Shown here in pieces: positions 19,593 through 28,241 of a stretch of 64,000 nucleotides of DNA. The translations under genes were made by a program, and so were the position numbers. The notes under the pieces are model-generated. The model was not told the DNA's origin. It did no database searches and worked only from the letters and a program-made list of their open reading frames with translations. Position 1 is the stretch's first letter. Every line of letters starts with the position of its first letter. Origin of the DNA: Treponema succinifaciens DSM 2489 (GTDB lineage: Bacteria; Spirochaetota; Spirochaetia; Treponematales; Treponemataceae); the NCBI RefSeq assembly GCF_000195275.1, contig NC_015385.1:682001-746000 (forward strand), written 5' to 3'.

Positions 19593-20339
19593 TTAGTATG
19601 AAATGACTGCTTCAAAGGAAACTGATTCCGGCGTTTTACCAAGGAATGTTATTTTGTTTTCCTCTTTAAAACCGAAGATTTCCACTTTATCATTCAGCAT
19701 TGCTTCCTTTGCGAAATTTATTTTGAAGTCTTTTGGTTTTCTTCCGCGGAATTCTTCTGGAATCGCATCTTCAACAAACGCCGCGTATCTTGCGTTGTTT
19801 GTGTGCCCGTTTGCATCCAAGTCTGAAAACTTAATTATCCTTGTGTCCCAAAGCTCGCTTTTTTCAGGCTGAAGGATTTTGTCCGGTTTGTCGCAGTCAA
19901 GGTCAATGCAAAATTCCGGAGGCGTTCTTAACGTGAATTTTTTTAGCGGAAGAATTCGTCGTTCGTTTATATCAACTAAAAGCCATGATGATTTTCCAGA
20001 AACTAAAATGTTTTTGTTTTCATCAAGAATTTTATAGCCACGCATAAACTGAAGTGCCTGCGGTTTTTCCTCCCAAGTTTCAACTTCTATAAATTGATTT
20101 TCTTTTGGCCACTTATGAATTCTATATGAGCATCTTGAAACAAGAATTCCAAATCCGTTGTCTTTTAAAATTTTGCGCGACATTCCGCGTTGCCTGTAAT
20201 CTTCAACTGCAATATCAGAAGTTATTTTTAAAAGCTCGTGCAAGCTCAAGTCTTTGTTTGCGTTGCATTGGCTGAAATAAATATTTGACTGAACATGAAA
20301 AATATTTTTGTCTTCTTCAAAAAAAGATTTGTATTCCAT
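19593..20339 (-). CDS. Acyl-ACP thioesterase
   Basis: A 248-residue double-hotdog protein of the acyl-ACP thioesterase family, which releases fatty acids from acyl carrier protein. Visible are the N-terminal FxV strand, SDIAVEDYRQRGMSRKIL, FLSRCSY-like VSRCSYRIHKWP, and the second hotdog with the motif DLDANGHTNNARYAAFVEDAIPEEF (about 165-190), which contains the Asp, Asn and His positions typical of the catalytic region. Convergent with addA. Confidence 0.85.
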   Translation of the reverse strand: MEYKSFFEEDKNIFHVQSNIYFSQCNANKDLSLHELLKITSDIAVEDYRQRGMSRKILKDNGFGILVSRCSYRIHKWPKENQFIEVETWEEKPQALQFMRGYKILDENKNILVSGKSSWLLVDINERRILPLKKFTLRTPPEFCIDLDCDKPDKILQPEKSELWDTRIIKFSDLDANGHTNNARYAAFVEDAIPEEFRGRKPKDFKINFAKEAMLNDKVEIFGFKEENKITFLGKTPESVSFEAVISY

Positions 20340-20451
20340 AGAAAAAGTTTAATGAATTTTTTATAAAAATGGAATCACAATGCAGTTTTTTTTATTTTCA
20401 AGTAATAAAAATATAAGAGTGTTTTGTGCATCAAAAAATACAGGAGCGTGT

Positions 20452-20595
20452 AATAAAAACTTTGTATAAAATATCGTCAAAGTTTTTATTCACAAGTTTG
20501 CGTTGCAAACTTCTTTATTAACTGCATATTCTCATTTCATTGCGAATATGCTTAAAAAGTCAAATCAAAAGTTGATACTTTCTCATTGACTTTTT
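20452..20595. promoter_or_regulatory. Array of four inverted repeats upstream of lipoprotein gene
   Basis: Four consecutive inverted repeats with unrelated sequences: AATAAAAACTTTG / CAAAGTTTTTATT (20452-20464, 20478-20490), AAGTTTGC / GCAAACTT (20494-20501, 20505-20512), GCATATTC / GAATATGC (20524-20531, 20544-20551), AAAAAGTCAA / TTGACTTTTT (20554-20563, 20586-20595). They fill the leader of the next gene and end 13 bases before its start. Could be a structured 5' leader or stacked mobile palindromes. Confidence 0.55.
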
Positions 20596-20607
20596 ATTGG
20601 AGCGCTT

Positions 20608-21720
20608 ATGAAATTAAATCAATTTGTAAAAAAATTGGCTCAGATGATTTTTGTTTCCGCAGGGCTTTTGTTTGCTGTTACTTTTTCTGTTTGTCCTATG
20701 TCGTGCCGTTCTTCTGTTGAAAGTCTTGAACTTTTGTCTGGGGATTTTTCTGTTCCCAATATAACAAAGTTTTGTGCCACGTCTTCTAATTCTGCACGTC
20801 TGGATTTTTCAAGAGAAGTCGAGCTGAAAAACACAGAGCTTTTTTTGTCAGATAAAATTTCAAGTTTAGGAAATGTAGAATGTAAATATGAAGAAAAGTC
20901 AGTTTTGCTTGAATTTCAAAATGAAACCGCAATTGGAATTGATTACAAAGTTGAAGGCATGGCTTTTGATTCTGCTGGAAATTCCTTGACGTTCAGTGTT
21001 CCGTTTAAAGGCTTTAACAATAATCCTGCGAAAGTTATAATCACGGAACTTAGAAATTCCTATGGAACTAAAACTATAAAAGAAACGAAGGAAAAAGTTC
21101 ATCGCAGCGAATTTGTTGAGCTTTATGTGTTGAAGGGCGGAAATCTTTCTGGACTTGAAGTTATAAGCGCGGCAAATGGCGATAAAACGAAATTCATTCT
21201 TCCGGCAGTTGAAGTAAATGAAGGCGATTATGTTACCATGCACATGAGAATGATTATTGCCGAAGGTCTTGATGGCGAAGGAATGAACAATGAGTTTGGG
21301 GACAATTTAAAGCTTTCCAAGCATGAGGATTCTTGCGATACTGCCAGGGACTTGTGGAGCGAATGTACAAAAAAGCCTTTTGCTGCCAGTGATATAGTTG
21401 TTTTAAGAGATTCCAATACTTCTGAAATTCTTGATGCTGTTGTTTTTGCAAAATCAGATTGCGCCGAATGGAAAAAAGGAATTTCTGATTTTGCTTCTAT
21501 TGTTTCAGAAAGCGGAATATGGCAGGGAGGCGCTTGTCTTGAAAATGCGATTTGTTGCGATAACATTTCCCCCACAAGAAGTCTTTCGCGTCAAAATTTA
21601 AAGGAAGCTGTCGCCTCATATAAAAAAGGACAAGTGATAGCAAATGGAAAAGACTGTTGGATTGTTGCAAAGACTGCAACTCCGGGATACGGGAATTCAA
21701 ATATTCCGTATGTGAAATAA
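20608..21720 (+). CDS. Putative lipoprotein with lamin-tail-like domain
   Basis: A 370-residue exported protein. It starts with a basic N-terminus and a hydrophobic segment ending in CPMSCRSS, with one of the cysteines a plausible lipid-attachment site. The region from about 140 (KVIITELRNSYG, SEFVELYVLKGGNLSGLEV, then DIVVLRD and TPGYGNSN at the end) resembles lamin-tail domains of cell-surface proteins; this is a tentative match. The ATG has GGAG seven bases upstream. The function is unknown. Confidence 0.6.
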   Translation: MKLNQFVKKLAQMIFVSAGLLFAVTFSVCPMSCRSSVESLELLSGDFSVPNITKFCATSSNSARLDFSREVELKNTELFLSDKISSLGNVECKYEEKSVLLEFQNETAIGIDYKVEGMAFDSAGNSLTFSVPFKGFNNNPAKVIITELRNSYGTKTIKETKEKVHRSEFVELYVLKGGNLSGLEVISAANGDKTKFILPAVEVNEGDYVTMHMRMIIAEGLDGEGMNNEFGDNLKLSKHEDSCDTARDLWSECTKKPFAASDIVVLRDSNTSEILDAVVFAKSDCAEWKKGISDFASIVSESGIWQGGACLENAICCDNISPTRSLSRQNLKEAVASYKKGQVIANGKDCWIVAKTATPGYGNSNIPYVK

Positions 21721-21733
21721 AAAAAAACGGCTG

Positions 21734-22441
21734 CTAGAAGTTTGGAATTTCTTTTTTTCGTGTGTATTTCCAGTCTTTTGCATGGCTATTTGGAAGTTTT
21801 CCTTCTATGCGGTCGTTTTCTTTTTGAAGTTGAAATTTTATCATCTGCTTAAAAACTGTCATAAGGGGCTCTGGCGAAATTTCTTTATTCACAATTCCTG
21901 TTGATTGCAATTCTTTAATCAGATAGTAGCAAGTTTCAATTGTAGAAACGCAATATTCCTGTGGTTCGTGTTTAAAAGTGAAAATACTTTTGTAGTTTCC
22001 AGTGAATGAAAATTTCGGTAGAGAATTTATATTTGTGCTGAAGCGCAATATTTTTTTTGAGCAGAACCAAGTTGAGTCTACGATTATTGCAAGCAGTTTT
22101 TTTCCTTGTATTGTTTCTTTAAATCCTTCTTTGCTGCAAGTCCAGGCGTCTGGTGAAGGGTAGAGCAAAACGGGATAATACTGCGGGTCATTCAAAAGTT
22201 CTTCAAGGCGTTTGTTTTTTGTGAAATCGATTCCCATAAGAATTTCACTTTCTGGAAGACAAAGGGAAGCTAAACGTCCTGTTCCTGTGCGTTGTTTTTT
22301 CGCTTCTTTTGGATGCATTAAAAAAACAAATTTAATTCCGCAGTTTATAGGAGCTGTGTATTTGCAGTAGCATGAAGAAATCGGCCGCATACATTTAAAG
22401 CAAAGCTGTCTGTAATTTTCATTGTCGTCCTGAATTTTCAT
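21734..22441 (-). CDS. DTW-domain protein (tRNA aminocarboxypropyltransferase-like)
   Basis: A 235-residue DTW-domain protein. DTW proteins transfer a 3-amino-3-carboxypropyl group from S-adenosylmethionine to uridine in tRNA (acp3U). Present are the N-terminal cysteine cluster CFKCMRPISSCYC (zinc-binding type), the HP motif FLMHPKEAKKQRTGTGRLAS, the name-giving DSTW (about 122-125) and a C-terminal helical part. It lies upstream of the convergent lipoprotein gene and downstream of rpsU. Confidence 0.85.
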   Translation of the reverse strand: MKIQDDNENYRQLCFKCMRPISSCYCKYTAPINCGIKFVFLMHPKEAKKQRTGTGRLASLCLPESEILMGIDFTKNKRLEELLNDPQYYPVLLYPSPDAWTCSKEGFKETIQGKKLLAIIVDSTWFCSKKILRFSTNINSLPKFSFTGNYKSIFTFKHEPQEYCVSTIETCYYLIKELQSTGIVNKEISPEPLMTVFKQMIKFQLQKENDRIEGKLPNSHAKDWKYTRKKEIPNF

Positions 22442-22491
22442 AAGCTCCTCTTTTTGAAAAAATGAAATTTTATTTGCTTGTTTTAAAATGT

Positions 22492-22519
22492 AAAAACCCC
22501 GGAGATTTCCAGGGTTTCA
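22492..22519 (-). terminator. Terminator of rpsU
   Basis: Read on the minus strand, the stem GAAACCCTGG / CCGGGGTTTTT (22509-22518 and 22492-22502) runs into a T-run, directly after the rpsU stop. Confidence 0.85.
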
Positions 22520-22526
22520 ATCACAA

Positions 22527-22739
22527 TTAGTAAGCTGATTTAGAATCATGCGGCTTGTGGTTTTTTTTCAAAAGCTTACGAGCCAATGATTTGTTTTTGC
22601 GATTGAGGATTGTAGAAGGCTTTTCGTAATATTCGCGCTTTTTGTATTCACGGATAATTCCTTCTTTTTCAACCATTCTCTTAAAGCGTTTGATTGCCTT
22701 TTCGAGGTTTTCATTCTCATCAACATTGATTGTTGCCAT
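22527..22739 (-). CDS. rpsU: 30S ribosomal protein S21
   Basis: A 70-residue basic protein typical of S21: starts [22 protein letters not shown], then [18 protein letters not shown] and a Lys-rich tail. S21 binds the 30S subunit near the anti-Shine-Dalgarno sequence. The ATG at 22739 was chosen because S21 proteins begin here and a GGTG site precedes it; an in-frame GTG/ATG eight codons upstream has no family support. Confidence 0.95.
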   Translation of the reverse strand: MATINVDENENLEKAIKRFKRMVEKEGIIREYKKREYYEKPSTILNRKNKSLARKLLKKNHKPHDSKSAY

Positions 22740-22852
22740 GTCTTTGTTCACCATCCTCACCAACGAAATATCGCAGGGAACTAAATTATGAATAAAAAAC
22801 TGAATTATGTCAATGCAGAATCTGTTTTTTACACAAATTCCGCATTTTTTTT

Positions 22853-24367
22853 TCAGTTATCCAGAACGGTTGTGTCTAGCAATTCAAAGCCTGAAAGAAG
22901 TTCCTTTGCTGTTTTTACAATTGCATCTTTGTCTTTTTGAGTTTTTCCTTCTATATTCAATGGCATTACAGGGTCGTGAAGCGAAAGCCGCAGCAAAAGC
23001 CAGCCTTCTGCATTTTTATCATGGAATGAAATTCTTACGCCTTCAAAATTTTCAGGAAGGTTGAGTTTGTTTTTTATTGCGCGGGATTTGAATTCTTCAA
23101 GGACTTTTTTTCCGTATTGCTTGAAATCTTCTGCCTTGATTTTAAATCTGCATTCCGCTTCAATTCCAGCCGGTGGAAGTTCTGAAATGAAACTTTCAAT
23201 TTTTTTGTTTTCTTTGGAAGCTTTTGCAAGCGAAGAAATAAGTTTTACAGCAAGGAAAGCTCCATCGTCAAGATAGTAGTTGTCTTTTAACGCTCCATGC
23301 CCGGAAGTTTCCATTGCAAGCGGAGAAACGATTCCCTTTTCATTTAGCTCGCGGCATTTGTCAATTACATTTTTATATCCGCGCATATAACGAAGATGTT
23401 TTAAGCCAAGTTTTTTTTCAAGGAAGAAAGTCAAACGGTCGCTTGTTACAGAATCGGTTACAATTGTACTGCCCGGAAAATCCGGTGCGAGTATAGCTGA
23501 AAAAAGCGCGATTATAGAATCACGGTTTACTTCTTCGCCTGTGTGAAAAACTGCGCTCATTCTGTCAACGTCAGTGTCAAAAATCAGCCCAAGGTCTGCT
23601 TTGTTTTGTACTGTGGCTTTTTGAATTGCCTGCATTGCCTGCTTGTTTTCTGGATTTGGAATGTGGTTTGGAAACATTCCGTCCGGTTCAAGAAATTCGC
23701 TTCCTTCTGTGTTTGCTCCAAGCGGAATTAAAATTTTGTCTACAAAGAATCCTGCATCTCCGTTTCCTGCATCGACAACGATTTTTAATCCTGCAAGCGG
23801 CTTTTCTGATTCAGTTGAATTCAGTTCTTTGCAAATTGTCTGCTTTAAATGTTCCGCATAAATCGAAAGCAAGTCAAAGTTTTCCGCGAATGGAGATGAG
23901 TTTTTTTGCGGAGTTAAATTTTGCGCGGTCTTTAAAATTTCCTCAATGTCTTCATGCTCAAGTCCGCCGTCAACATTGAAAAATTTTATTCCGTTTCTGT
24001 TGAATGGCAGGTGGCTTGCAGTAATCATAAGTGAACCGTCAAACTTTGTCTGGTCAAAAACAATCGACATGAACATTGCCGGTGTTGTTGCAAGACCGCA
24101 GTTTACAACTTTTGCTCCAGTTGAAGAAATTCCTTCCGCAGCTGCAAGCGCAAGTTTTTCTCCTGTGATGCGGGCATCTCGTCCGATTCCGATTTTAAGT
24201 TCGTTTGCTTTTTTTCCACATTTTTTTTCAAGCCACAAAACAAATGCCTGGCCTATTAAGTTTGCTGCTTTGTCTGTAAGATTTACGTGTTCACCTTCGA
24301 CACCTTCTATTGCAATTCCGCGGACATCGCTTCCGTTTTGCAGTTTCATCAAATTAAGTTCGGACAT
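22853..24367 (-). CDS. Phosphomannomutase/phosphoglucomutase
   Basis: Alpha-D-phosphohexomutase of 504 residues interconverting 1- and 6-phosphosugars. The phosphoserine loop is [11 protein letters not shown] (usually TASHNP; Leu replaces Asn), the magnesium loop FDTDVDR and the sugar-binding loop METSGHG, with the phosphate-binding domain at the C-terminus ([17 protein letters not shown]). The start ATG at 24367 has AGAGGAAA; the longer reading frame lacks a ribosome site. Substrate (mannose or glucose phosphate) cannot be settled. Confidence 0.9.
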   Translation of the reverse strand: MSELNLMKLQNGSDVRGIAIEGVEGEHVNLTDKAANLIGQAFVLWLEKKCGKKANELKIGIGRDARITGEKLALAAAEGISSTGAKVVNCGLATTPAMFMSIVFDQTKFDGSLMITASHLPFNRNGIKFFNVDGGLEHEDIEEILKTAQNLTPQKNSSPFAENFDLLSIYAEHLKQTICKELNSTESEKPLAGLKIVVDAGNGDAGFFVDKILIPLGANTEGSEFLEPDGMFPNHIPNPENKQAMQAIQKATVQNKADLGLIFDTDVDRMSAVFHTGEEVNRDSIIALFSAILAPDFPGSTIVTDSVTSDRLTFFLEKKLGLKHLRYMRGYKNVIDKCRELNEKGIVSPLAMETSGHGALKDNYYLDDGAFLAVKLISSLAKASKENKKIESFISELPPAGIEAECRFKIKAEDFKQYGKKVLEEFKSRAIKNKLNLPENFEGVRISFHDKNAEGWLLLRLSLHDPVMPLNIEGKTQKDKDAIVKTAKELLSGFELLDTTVLDN

Positions 24368-24441
24368 ATTTTTCCTCTGTAGAAATTTCAAAATATCTTT
24401 TATTCTATATGTTTTTTTTGCTGTGGTCAAACTCTGTTTTT

Positions 24442-25230
24442 TCAGCTTTTAAAAATTCCATTTATCAAATTCCAAGCTACAGAACCGGGGCGTGGCAGCT
24501 GTGATTCTGGCGGAAGTTCAGTTCTTTTAAACCAGTGCGCTTCAAGAATTTCAGACTCTTGAATTTTTATTTCGCCGCTTTTGTATTCCGCCGTGAACGC
24601 TAGCATGAGCTGATCGGGAAACGGCCATGCTTGGCTTCCGCAGTATTTTATTCTTTGAACTTCTATGTTTGTTTCTTCTTTTATTTCACGCGCCACGCAT
24701 TGCTCAAGAGTTTCACCTTGCTCAACAAAACCTGAAACGCAGGCGTAGTTTTTGTATGCGGAATTTTTATTTTTTACAAGGAGAATTTCTTCTCCCTTGG
24801 AAACGAGCGTTATTGTCGCAGGCTCTATCCGCGGAAAAAATTTTGTTTTGCAGTCCGGACATTTTCTTGCGGATTCAGTTTCATCATCAATTAATTTTCC
24901 TTTGCATGAGGGACAGAATTTAAATGCGCTTCTTTGCTTTAAAATGCTTGCGGCTCTTGAAGCTAGGAATGCGGTTTCTTTATGCTCAAAGCAGAATTGC
25001 CGGACGGAAATAAATTTACAGTTTTCAGGAGCCGAACAATTTTCTTTTGCCAAAGCTGCGGCGAACGAAAGATTTTTTTCTATATACCAGTCGTCTGAAA
25101 AAGTTTCATTTGCAAAAAATTCAAATTCTTTTTTTGAAATAAAAGAATTGTCTTTTACTAAAATTTCATTTCCTTTGCAGACAAAAAAATAATCTGCGTC
25201 AAGACAATTCGGCTTTGTAATAATAGGCAT
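24442..25230 (-). CDS. nudC: NADH pyrophosphatase / NAD-capped RNA hydrolase NudC
   Basis: A 262-residue Nudix enzyme that cleaves NAD(H) and removes NAD caps from RNA. It has the Cys4 zinc site FCPSCKG...KCPDCKT (about 120-140), the Nudix box GFVEQGETLEQCVAREIKEETN (about 172-193) and the NudC signature here reading SQAWPFPDQLM (usually SQPWPFPxS). The start ATG at 25230 is the first that fits family length. Confidence 0.92.
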   Translation of the reverse strand: MPIITKPNCLDADYFFVCKGNEILVKDNSFISKKEFEFFANETFSDDWYIEKNLSFAAALAKENCSAPENCKFISVRQFCFEHKETAFLASRAASILKQRSAFKFCPSCKGKLIDDETESARKCPDCKTKFFPRIEPATITLVSKGEEILLVKNKNSAYKNYACVSGFVEQGETLEQCVAREIKEETNIEVQRIKYCGSQAWPFPDQLMLAFTAEYKSGEIKIQESEILEAHWFKRTELPPESQLPRPGSVAWNLINGIFKS

Positions 25231-25267
25231 AAAAATTCTCCAGTCAATTTTTAAAACAGTAGCAACA

Positions 25268-25298
25268 AAAAAGACCGCCACAAAAAATGACGGTCTTA
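25268..25298 (-). terminator. Terminator of the HU-like/DUF4469 gene
   Basis: On the minus strand the stem AAGACCGTCA / TGGCGGTCTT is followed by TTTTTTG. A further inverted repeat TTAATTAGTG / CACTAATTAA occupies 25331-25358. Both lie between the gene ending at 25365 and nudC. Confidence 0.7.
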
Positions 25299-25364
25299 GT
25301 CTAGCAAAAGACTTTGCAAAAGTTCAAGTGTTAATTAGTGTATGTAAAGCACTAATTAATTTTG

Positions 25365-26135
25365 CTATTTTATTTCAACTGCATCAGAGACGGTCGAGAC
25401 AAGTTCCTTTCGCTTATACTTCAGATTTGAAGTGCATCTTGTTTTCAGCACAATGCGGTACGTGCCGGCAGAAAGTGACTTTGGCAATGGAAAAAGCAGA
25501 GTTCCGGGCTTGTTTACGGAAAGTTTTGCCGTTACTGGAATCCAGTCCGTGCCGCTTTCGTCAATTGACGCAGTTTCTCCGGTGGCAGGAGCAAACCAGA
25601 TTCCACCGCCTTCACCGCCAATCAGAAGTTTTTTGCCTAAAATCTGCACAGAGCCGTTCAACGAAAGATTTCCGTCATCATCCCCTGAGTCGATGTCAAC
25701 AATTCTGCTGATAGTCGCGGCCGGCTCAGAATAAGACTCATGCTCAACCGTAACATTTGAGATTGCGGACTTTGTAAGCTCTGACGGAATAAATTTTACC
25801 GTGATGTTCGGCGAAAAACTGCTTCCGTCAGTTGAGCCTTTGCAGGCGATGTAGAACACGCCAAGGTTCAGGCAGTTTACAGAGTTTCCGCCTCCAAGCG
25901 ATTCTGTAATGACTTTTTCAAAAGCATCGCAGACGGAATAAACCGTGCCGATGTCCAGCTGAGGAACCTTGTTCGCCACAAGCTGAATGACATTCCCGAC
26001 GGTATGGGTGTTTCGGACTATTCTTCCAACATACTTGTCGGAAGAATCCTTTGAAAAATAGTTGCGCTGTAACTTTACAGACACACGGCCGTTAGGATTC
26101 TCAATGGAATCCATGAGATTTGATTTGGCTGCCAT
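25365..26135 (-). CDS. HU-like DNA-binding protein with DUF4469-type C-terminus
   Basis: A 256-residue protein. Residues 1-130 resemble the HU-family variant common in Bacteroidetes and treponemes (LQRNYFSKDSSDKYVGRIV, later LGVFYI). The C-terminal 110 residues (ILGKKLLIGGEGGGIWFAP ... YRIVLKTR) look like the DUF4469 immunoglobulin-like domain. The GC content is higher than in the neighbouring XRE genes. A strong GAGGAGGC site precedes the ATG. It could organise DNA or act as an accessory regulator; role unknown. Confidence 0.65.
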   Translation of the reverse strand: MAAKSNLMDSIENPNGRVSVKLQRNYFSKDSSDKYVGRIVRNTHTVGNVIQLVANKVPQLDIGTVYSVCDAFEKVITESLGGGNSVNCLNLGVFYIACKGSTDGSSFSPNITVKFIPSELTKSAISNVTVEHESYSEPAATISRIVDIDSGDDDGNLSLNGSVQILGKKLLIGGEGGGIWFAPATGETASIDESGTDWIPVTAKLSVNKPGTLLFPLPKSLSAGTYRIVLKTRCTSNLKYKRKELVSTVSDAVEIK

Positions 26136-26341
26136 AGGGCATTGCCTCCTCTAATATAGAAGATTGTGGCAACGGCTCTTGCATACGGGGGATCAATAAT
26201 GATAGTATCAAACAACCACATTTGGTATCGTTATCGATGCCGCAAAGTCTGGGAGCCGCTGCCTGTCGCATAACATGCAACTGTTTTCAGACTTTTTTAT
26301 TTTAATTTTTATGCCGAATATACTATCGGCTTTATTTTCCG
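26136..26341. other. Structured gap upstream of HU-like gene
   Basis: The 206-base gap has no gene. It holds GGTATCG / CGATGCC with loop TTAT (about 26232-26249), an arm AAAGTCTG / CAGACTTTTTT (about 26255-26302) enclosing GC-rich sequence, and GCCGA / TCGGC (26312-26330). On the plus strand the last arm resembles a terminator; on the minus strand most of it would be the leader of the HU-like gene. A small RNA or structured leader is possible but unproven. Confidence 0.35.
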
Positions 26342-27073
26342 CTAATATCCTTCTGCAAGCCATCTGTTCCGCTCTTCCTGCATTTCCTCTTCATATCTGT
26401 ATTCTTCCTCATAGCTTTTTCGTCTTGGAGAAATCTTTTTTATAAAATCAGCGAATTTCAGCAGAACCGCATTGTCCAAAGACTTGTCCCTGGTCCAATA
26501 AGAAACGTATCTTTGAGAATTCCGCCTTAAAGTCTTTATGCGAATTTCAGATGCGGATTCTGACACTCCAAAAGAAGTCTGCAAGAACTCTTTTGTTATG
26601 CGGCAGCCAAACGACTTCAGGCGGTTTATTATGGCTTCCGGCATTAAAAGGCAAGATGCAAAATAATTCGCCTCGATTTCGCTTTGTTCATAAAGCTGCT
26701 TGAGCCTTGAATCCTTTTTCTTTCTGTATTCTGTAATATGCTCAATATCATGTCCTAGCACAATATGACCGATTTCGTGCGCAATGCTGAATGCAATTCG
26801 GACAGAAGGCATATTCTGATTGTAGAAAATGATGTATCTTCCGCAAAACTCGACAGCTTCTGCATCTTTTGAATTGACGACATCATCCGCATTCATTCCT
26901 TTCTCTTCTATCCAGGAGAACGGCATTAGAGCAATTGCAATCTCTTTTCCGATTTCGTCCACAAGCAGAAAGCAGTCTAAAGGAAATTTCTTTATTATGC
27001 GGGATTTTATCAAAATCTCATTCACACGCTCTTCTATGTCTGTCTTGTAATCTGCTGAAAATTCTCCGTTCAC
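26342..27073 (-). CDS. ImmA/IrrE-family metallopeptidase
   Basis: A 243-residue protein with the zinc-peptidase motif HEIGHIVLGHD (about 103-113) and a downstream Glu (EANYFASCLLMP) typical of ImmA/IrrE proteins. These enzymes cleave XRE repressors to induce mobile elements or stress genes. The GTG start shares its first base with the stop of the preceding XRE repressor gene, so the pair forms a repressor-antirepressor operon. No prophage structural genes are nearby. Confidence 0.85.
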   Translation of the reverse strand: MNGEFSADYKTDIEERVNEILIKSRIIKKFPLDCFLLVDEIGKEIAIALMPFSWIEEKGMNADDVVNSKDAEAVEFCGRYIIFYNQNMPSVRIAFSIAHEIGHIVLGHDIEHITEYRKKKDSRLKQLYEQSEIEANYFASCLLMPEAIINRLKSFGCRITKEFLQTSFGVSESASEIRIKTLRRNSQRYVSYWTRDKSLDNAVLLKFADFIKKISPRRKSYEEEYRYEEEMQEERNRWLAEGY

Positions 27074-27405
27074 TATTCCCCTCCAAATGCTTCTGTAAAC
27101 GCGAGGCGCAGAATGCCTTCCGCACGCTCAAGGTCTTTTTCGCCAAGTTTGCTAAGTCCTCTTTGAATCGAGTTTATTTTTGCGTTTGCAACATCCACTT
27201 CTCCTATGCCCAATAAATAGTCAGTTGTTGTTCCAAGAACATCACAGATTTTTTCAAGAGTTTCTTTTCTTGGAACAACGCCCCTTGTCTCCCACATTGC
27301 GACTCCGCTTTTTGTTACTCCTACCTTATCGGCAAGAGCTTCCTGAGAAAGTTTCCTAGACTCCCGCAGCTCGCGGACTCTCGCCATAAATTTCTCATTT
27401 CCCAT
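27073..27405 (-). CDS. XRE-family transcriptional repressor
   Basis: A 110-residue protein with a lambda-Cro/CI-type helix-turn-helix (SRKLSQEALADKVGVTKSGVAMWETRGVVPRKETLEKICDVLG, about 16-58) followed by a short C-terminal tail that is the likely target of the coupled ImmA-type peptidase. A palindrome in its upstream region is a plausible autoregulatory operator. Confidence 0.85.
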   Translation of the reverse strand: MGNEKFMARVRELRESRKLSQEALADKVGVTKSGVAMWETRGVVPRKETLEKICDVLGTTTDYLLGIGEVDVANAKINSIQRGLSKLGEKDLERAEGILRLAFTEAFGGE

Positions 27406-27512
27406 CTCTTTACCCTGTCTTTAATAAGATACGTCTGGGCAAGGCACGCTTACGCTCAAAACCCTGACCCAGCCGTTTTTAAGTTTTGTATAAACCTTAA
27501 ATAAATCAAAAT

Positions 27513-27529
27513 GTTCAAATATTTTGAAC
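27513..27529. promoter_or_regulatory. Candidate XRE operator
   Basis: Perfect palindrome GTTCAAA-TAT-TTTGAAC about 110 bases upstream of the XRE/ImmA operon, with a further half-site AAGTTCAA about 55 bases further upstream. Typical size and symmetry for a CI-like repressor site; assignment is inference. Confidence 0.5.
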
Positions 27530-27613
27530 CTACATATAATATACAACAGCCAAAACAGGAAGTCAAGAATAAAAATCAAAAAGTTCAATAAGATTTAACC
27601 AATATACTAAAAC

Positions 27614-27750
27614 GGAGGCAGTTACTGCACTAATATGGGTGTTGATTAGCGCACTAATTGGGAGACGATTAGTACAGTAAATGGGTGGCAATTACTGCAC
27701 TAATAAGAAGGCATTTAGTGCAGTAATGGGGAGGCGTTTAGTGCGGGATT
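27614..27750. repeat. Six tandem 23-bp repeats with palindromic core
   Basis: Units start near 27614, 27637, 27660, 27683, 27706 and 27728. Each has GGG/GAGG-type spacer followed by a 14-base core of the form ATTASTGCASTAAT that is close to its own reverse complement, with S switching between C and G from unit to unit. No spacers of varied sequence, so not a CRISPR. It occupies the gap between two XRE genes. Iteron-like or operator-array function possible. Confidence 0.75.
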
Positions 27751-27792
27751 TTAGTGGCAATTTGCAGGGAAAGTTTTTCTTCACTTATTTCT

Positions 27793-28125
27793 CTAAATAC
27801 TAACATTTATCGATTTGCTTAAATCTAAAATCATCTGCTCGATATTTTTTCTTGGAGCTGCCGGAATTTCTTCCAGAGCCTGAATTGTGGTTTTATATTT
27901 ACGTAAAAGTTCGTTGTCTTTTTTTGAGTCTTTGCCGGTTACAAGGTATTCGACTGTTGTGTTCAATTTGCTTGCAATTTTTACGGCATTTTCTGCGGAA
28001 ACCTCGCTTTTACGTTCAAACGATTTATGCAAACTCTGTAATTTTATTCCTGTAAGTATTGAAAGTTCTTTCTTTGTTTTTCCTTGAAAAATCAATTCGT
28101 TTTCAACATTTTCCCAAAAATCCAT
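27793..28125 (-). CDS. XRE-family regulator divergent from mod
   Basis: A 110-residue protein with an N-terminal helix-turn-helix (KTKKELSILTGIKLQSLHKSFERK, about 16-39; AENAVKIASKLNTTVEYLV) and a helical C-terminus. It is transcribed away from the type III restriction-modification genes. Operator-like repeats fill the shared promoter region, suggesting it controls its own expression and that of mod. Confidence 0.8.
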   Translation of the reverse strand: MDFWENVENELIFQGKTKKELSILTGIKLQSLHKSFERKSEVSAENAVKIASKLNTTVEYLVTGKDSKKDNELLRKYKTTIQALEEIPAAPRKNIEQMILDLSKSINVSI

Positions 28126-28133
28126 TTTTATAG

Positions 28134-28214
28134 ATTATGGACTGTTGTCTAATATTTCTTTAATTTGTCATACTATAGTCTATTTTTATAAAATACATTA
28201 GACTAATGTCTAAT
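28134..28214. promoter_or_regulatory. mod promoter with three operator-like repeats
   Basis: Candidate promoter for mod: TTGTCA (28165-28170), 16 bases, TATAAA (28187-28192). Three imperfect repeats built on GTCTAAT/ATTAGAC half-sites surround it: 28134-28153, about 28171-28184 (ACTATAGTCTA, between -35 and -10) and the symmetric ATTAGAC-TAAT-GTCTAAT at 28197-28214. The layout suits repression by the divergent XRE protein. Confidence 0.55.
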
Positions 28215-28241
28215 TATTCTTTCTTTTCAGGACAAATCAAC

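Noticed and set aside
27614-27750. Possible CRISPR array
   Set aside because: Units are tandem with no unique spacers and the core changes between units; no cas genes nearby.
26342-28125. Prophage or ICE suggested by XRE and ImmA genes
   Set aside because: No integrase, structural, packaging or conjugation genes are adjacent; the pair can regulate stress or defence genes alone.
28206-28241. Upstream ATG for mod
   Set aside because: Lies within an operator-like palindrome, no ribosome site; the next ATG at 28242 fits better.
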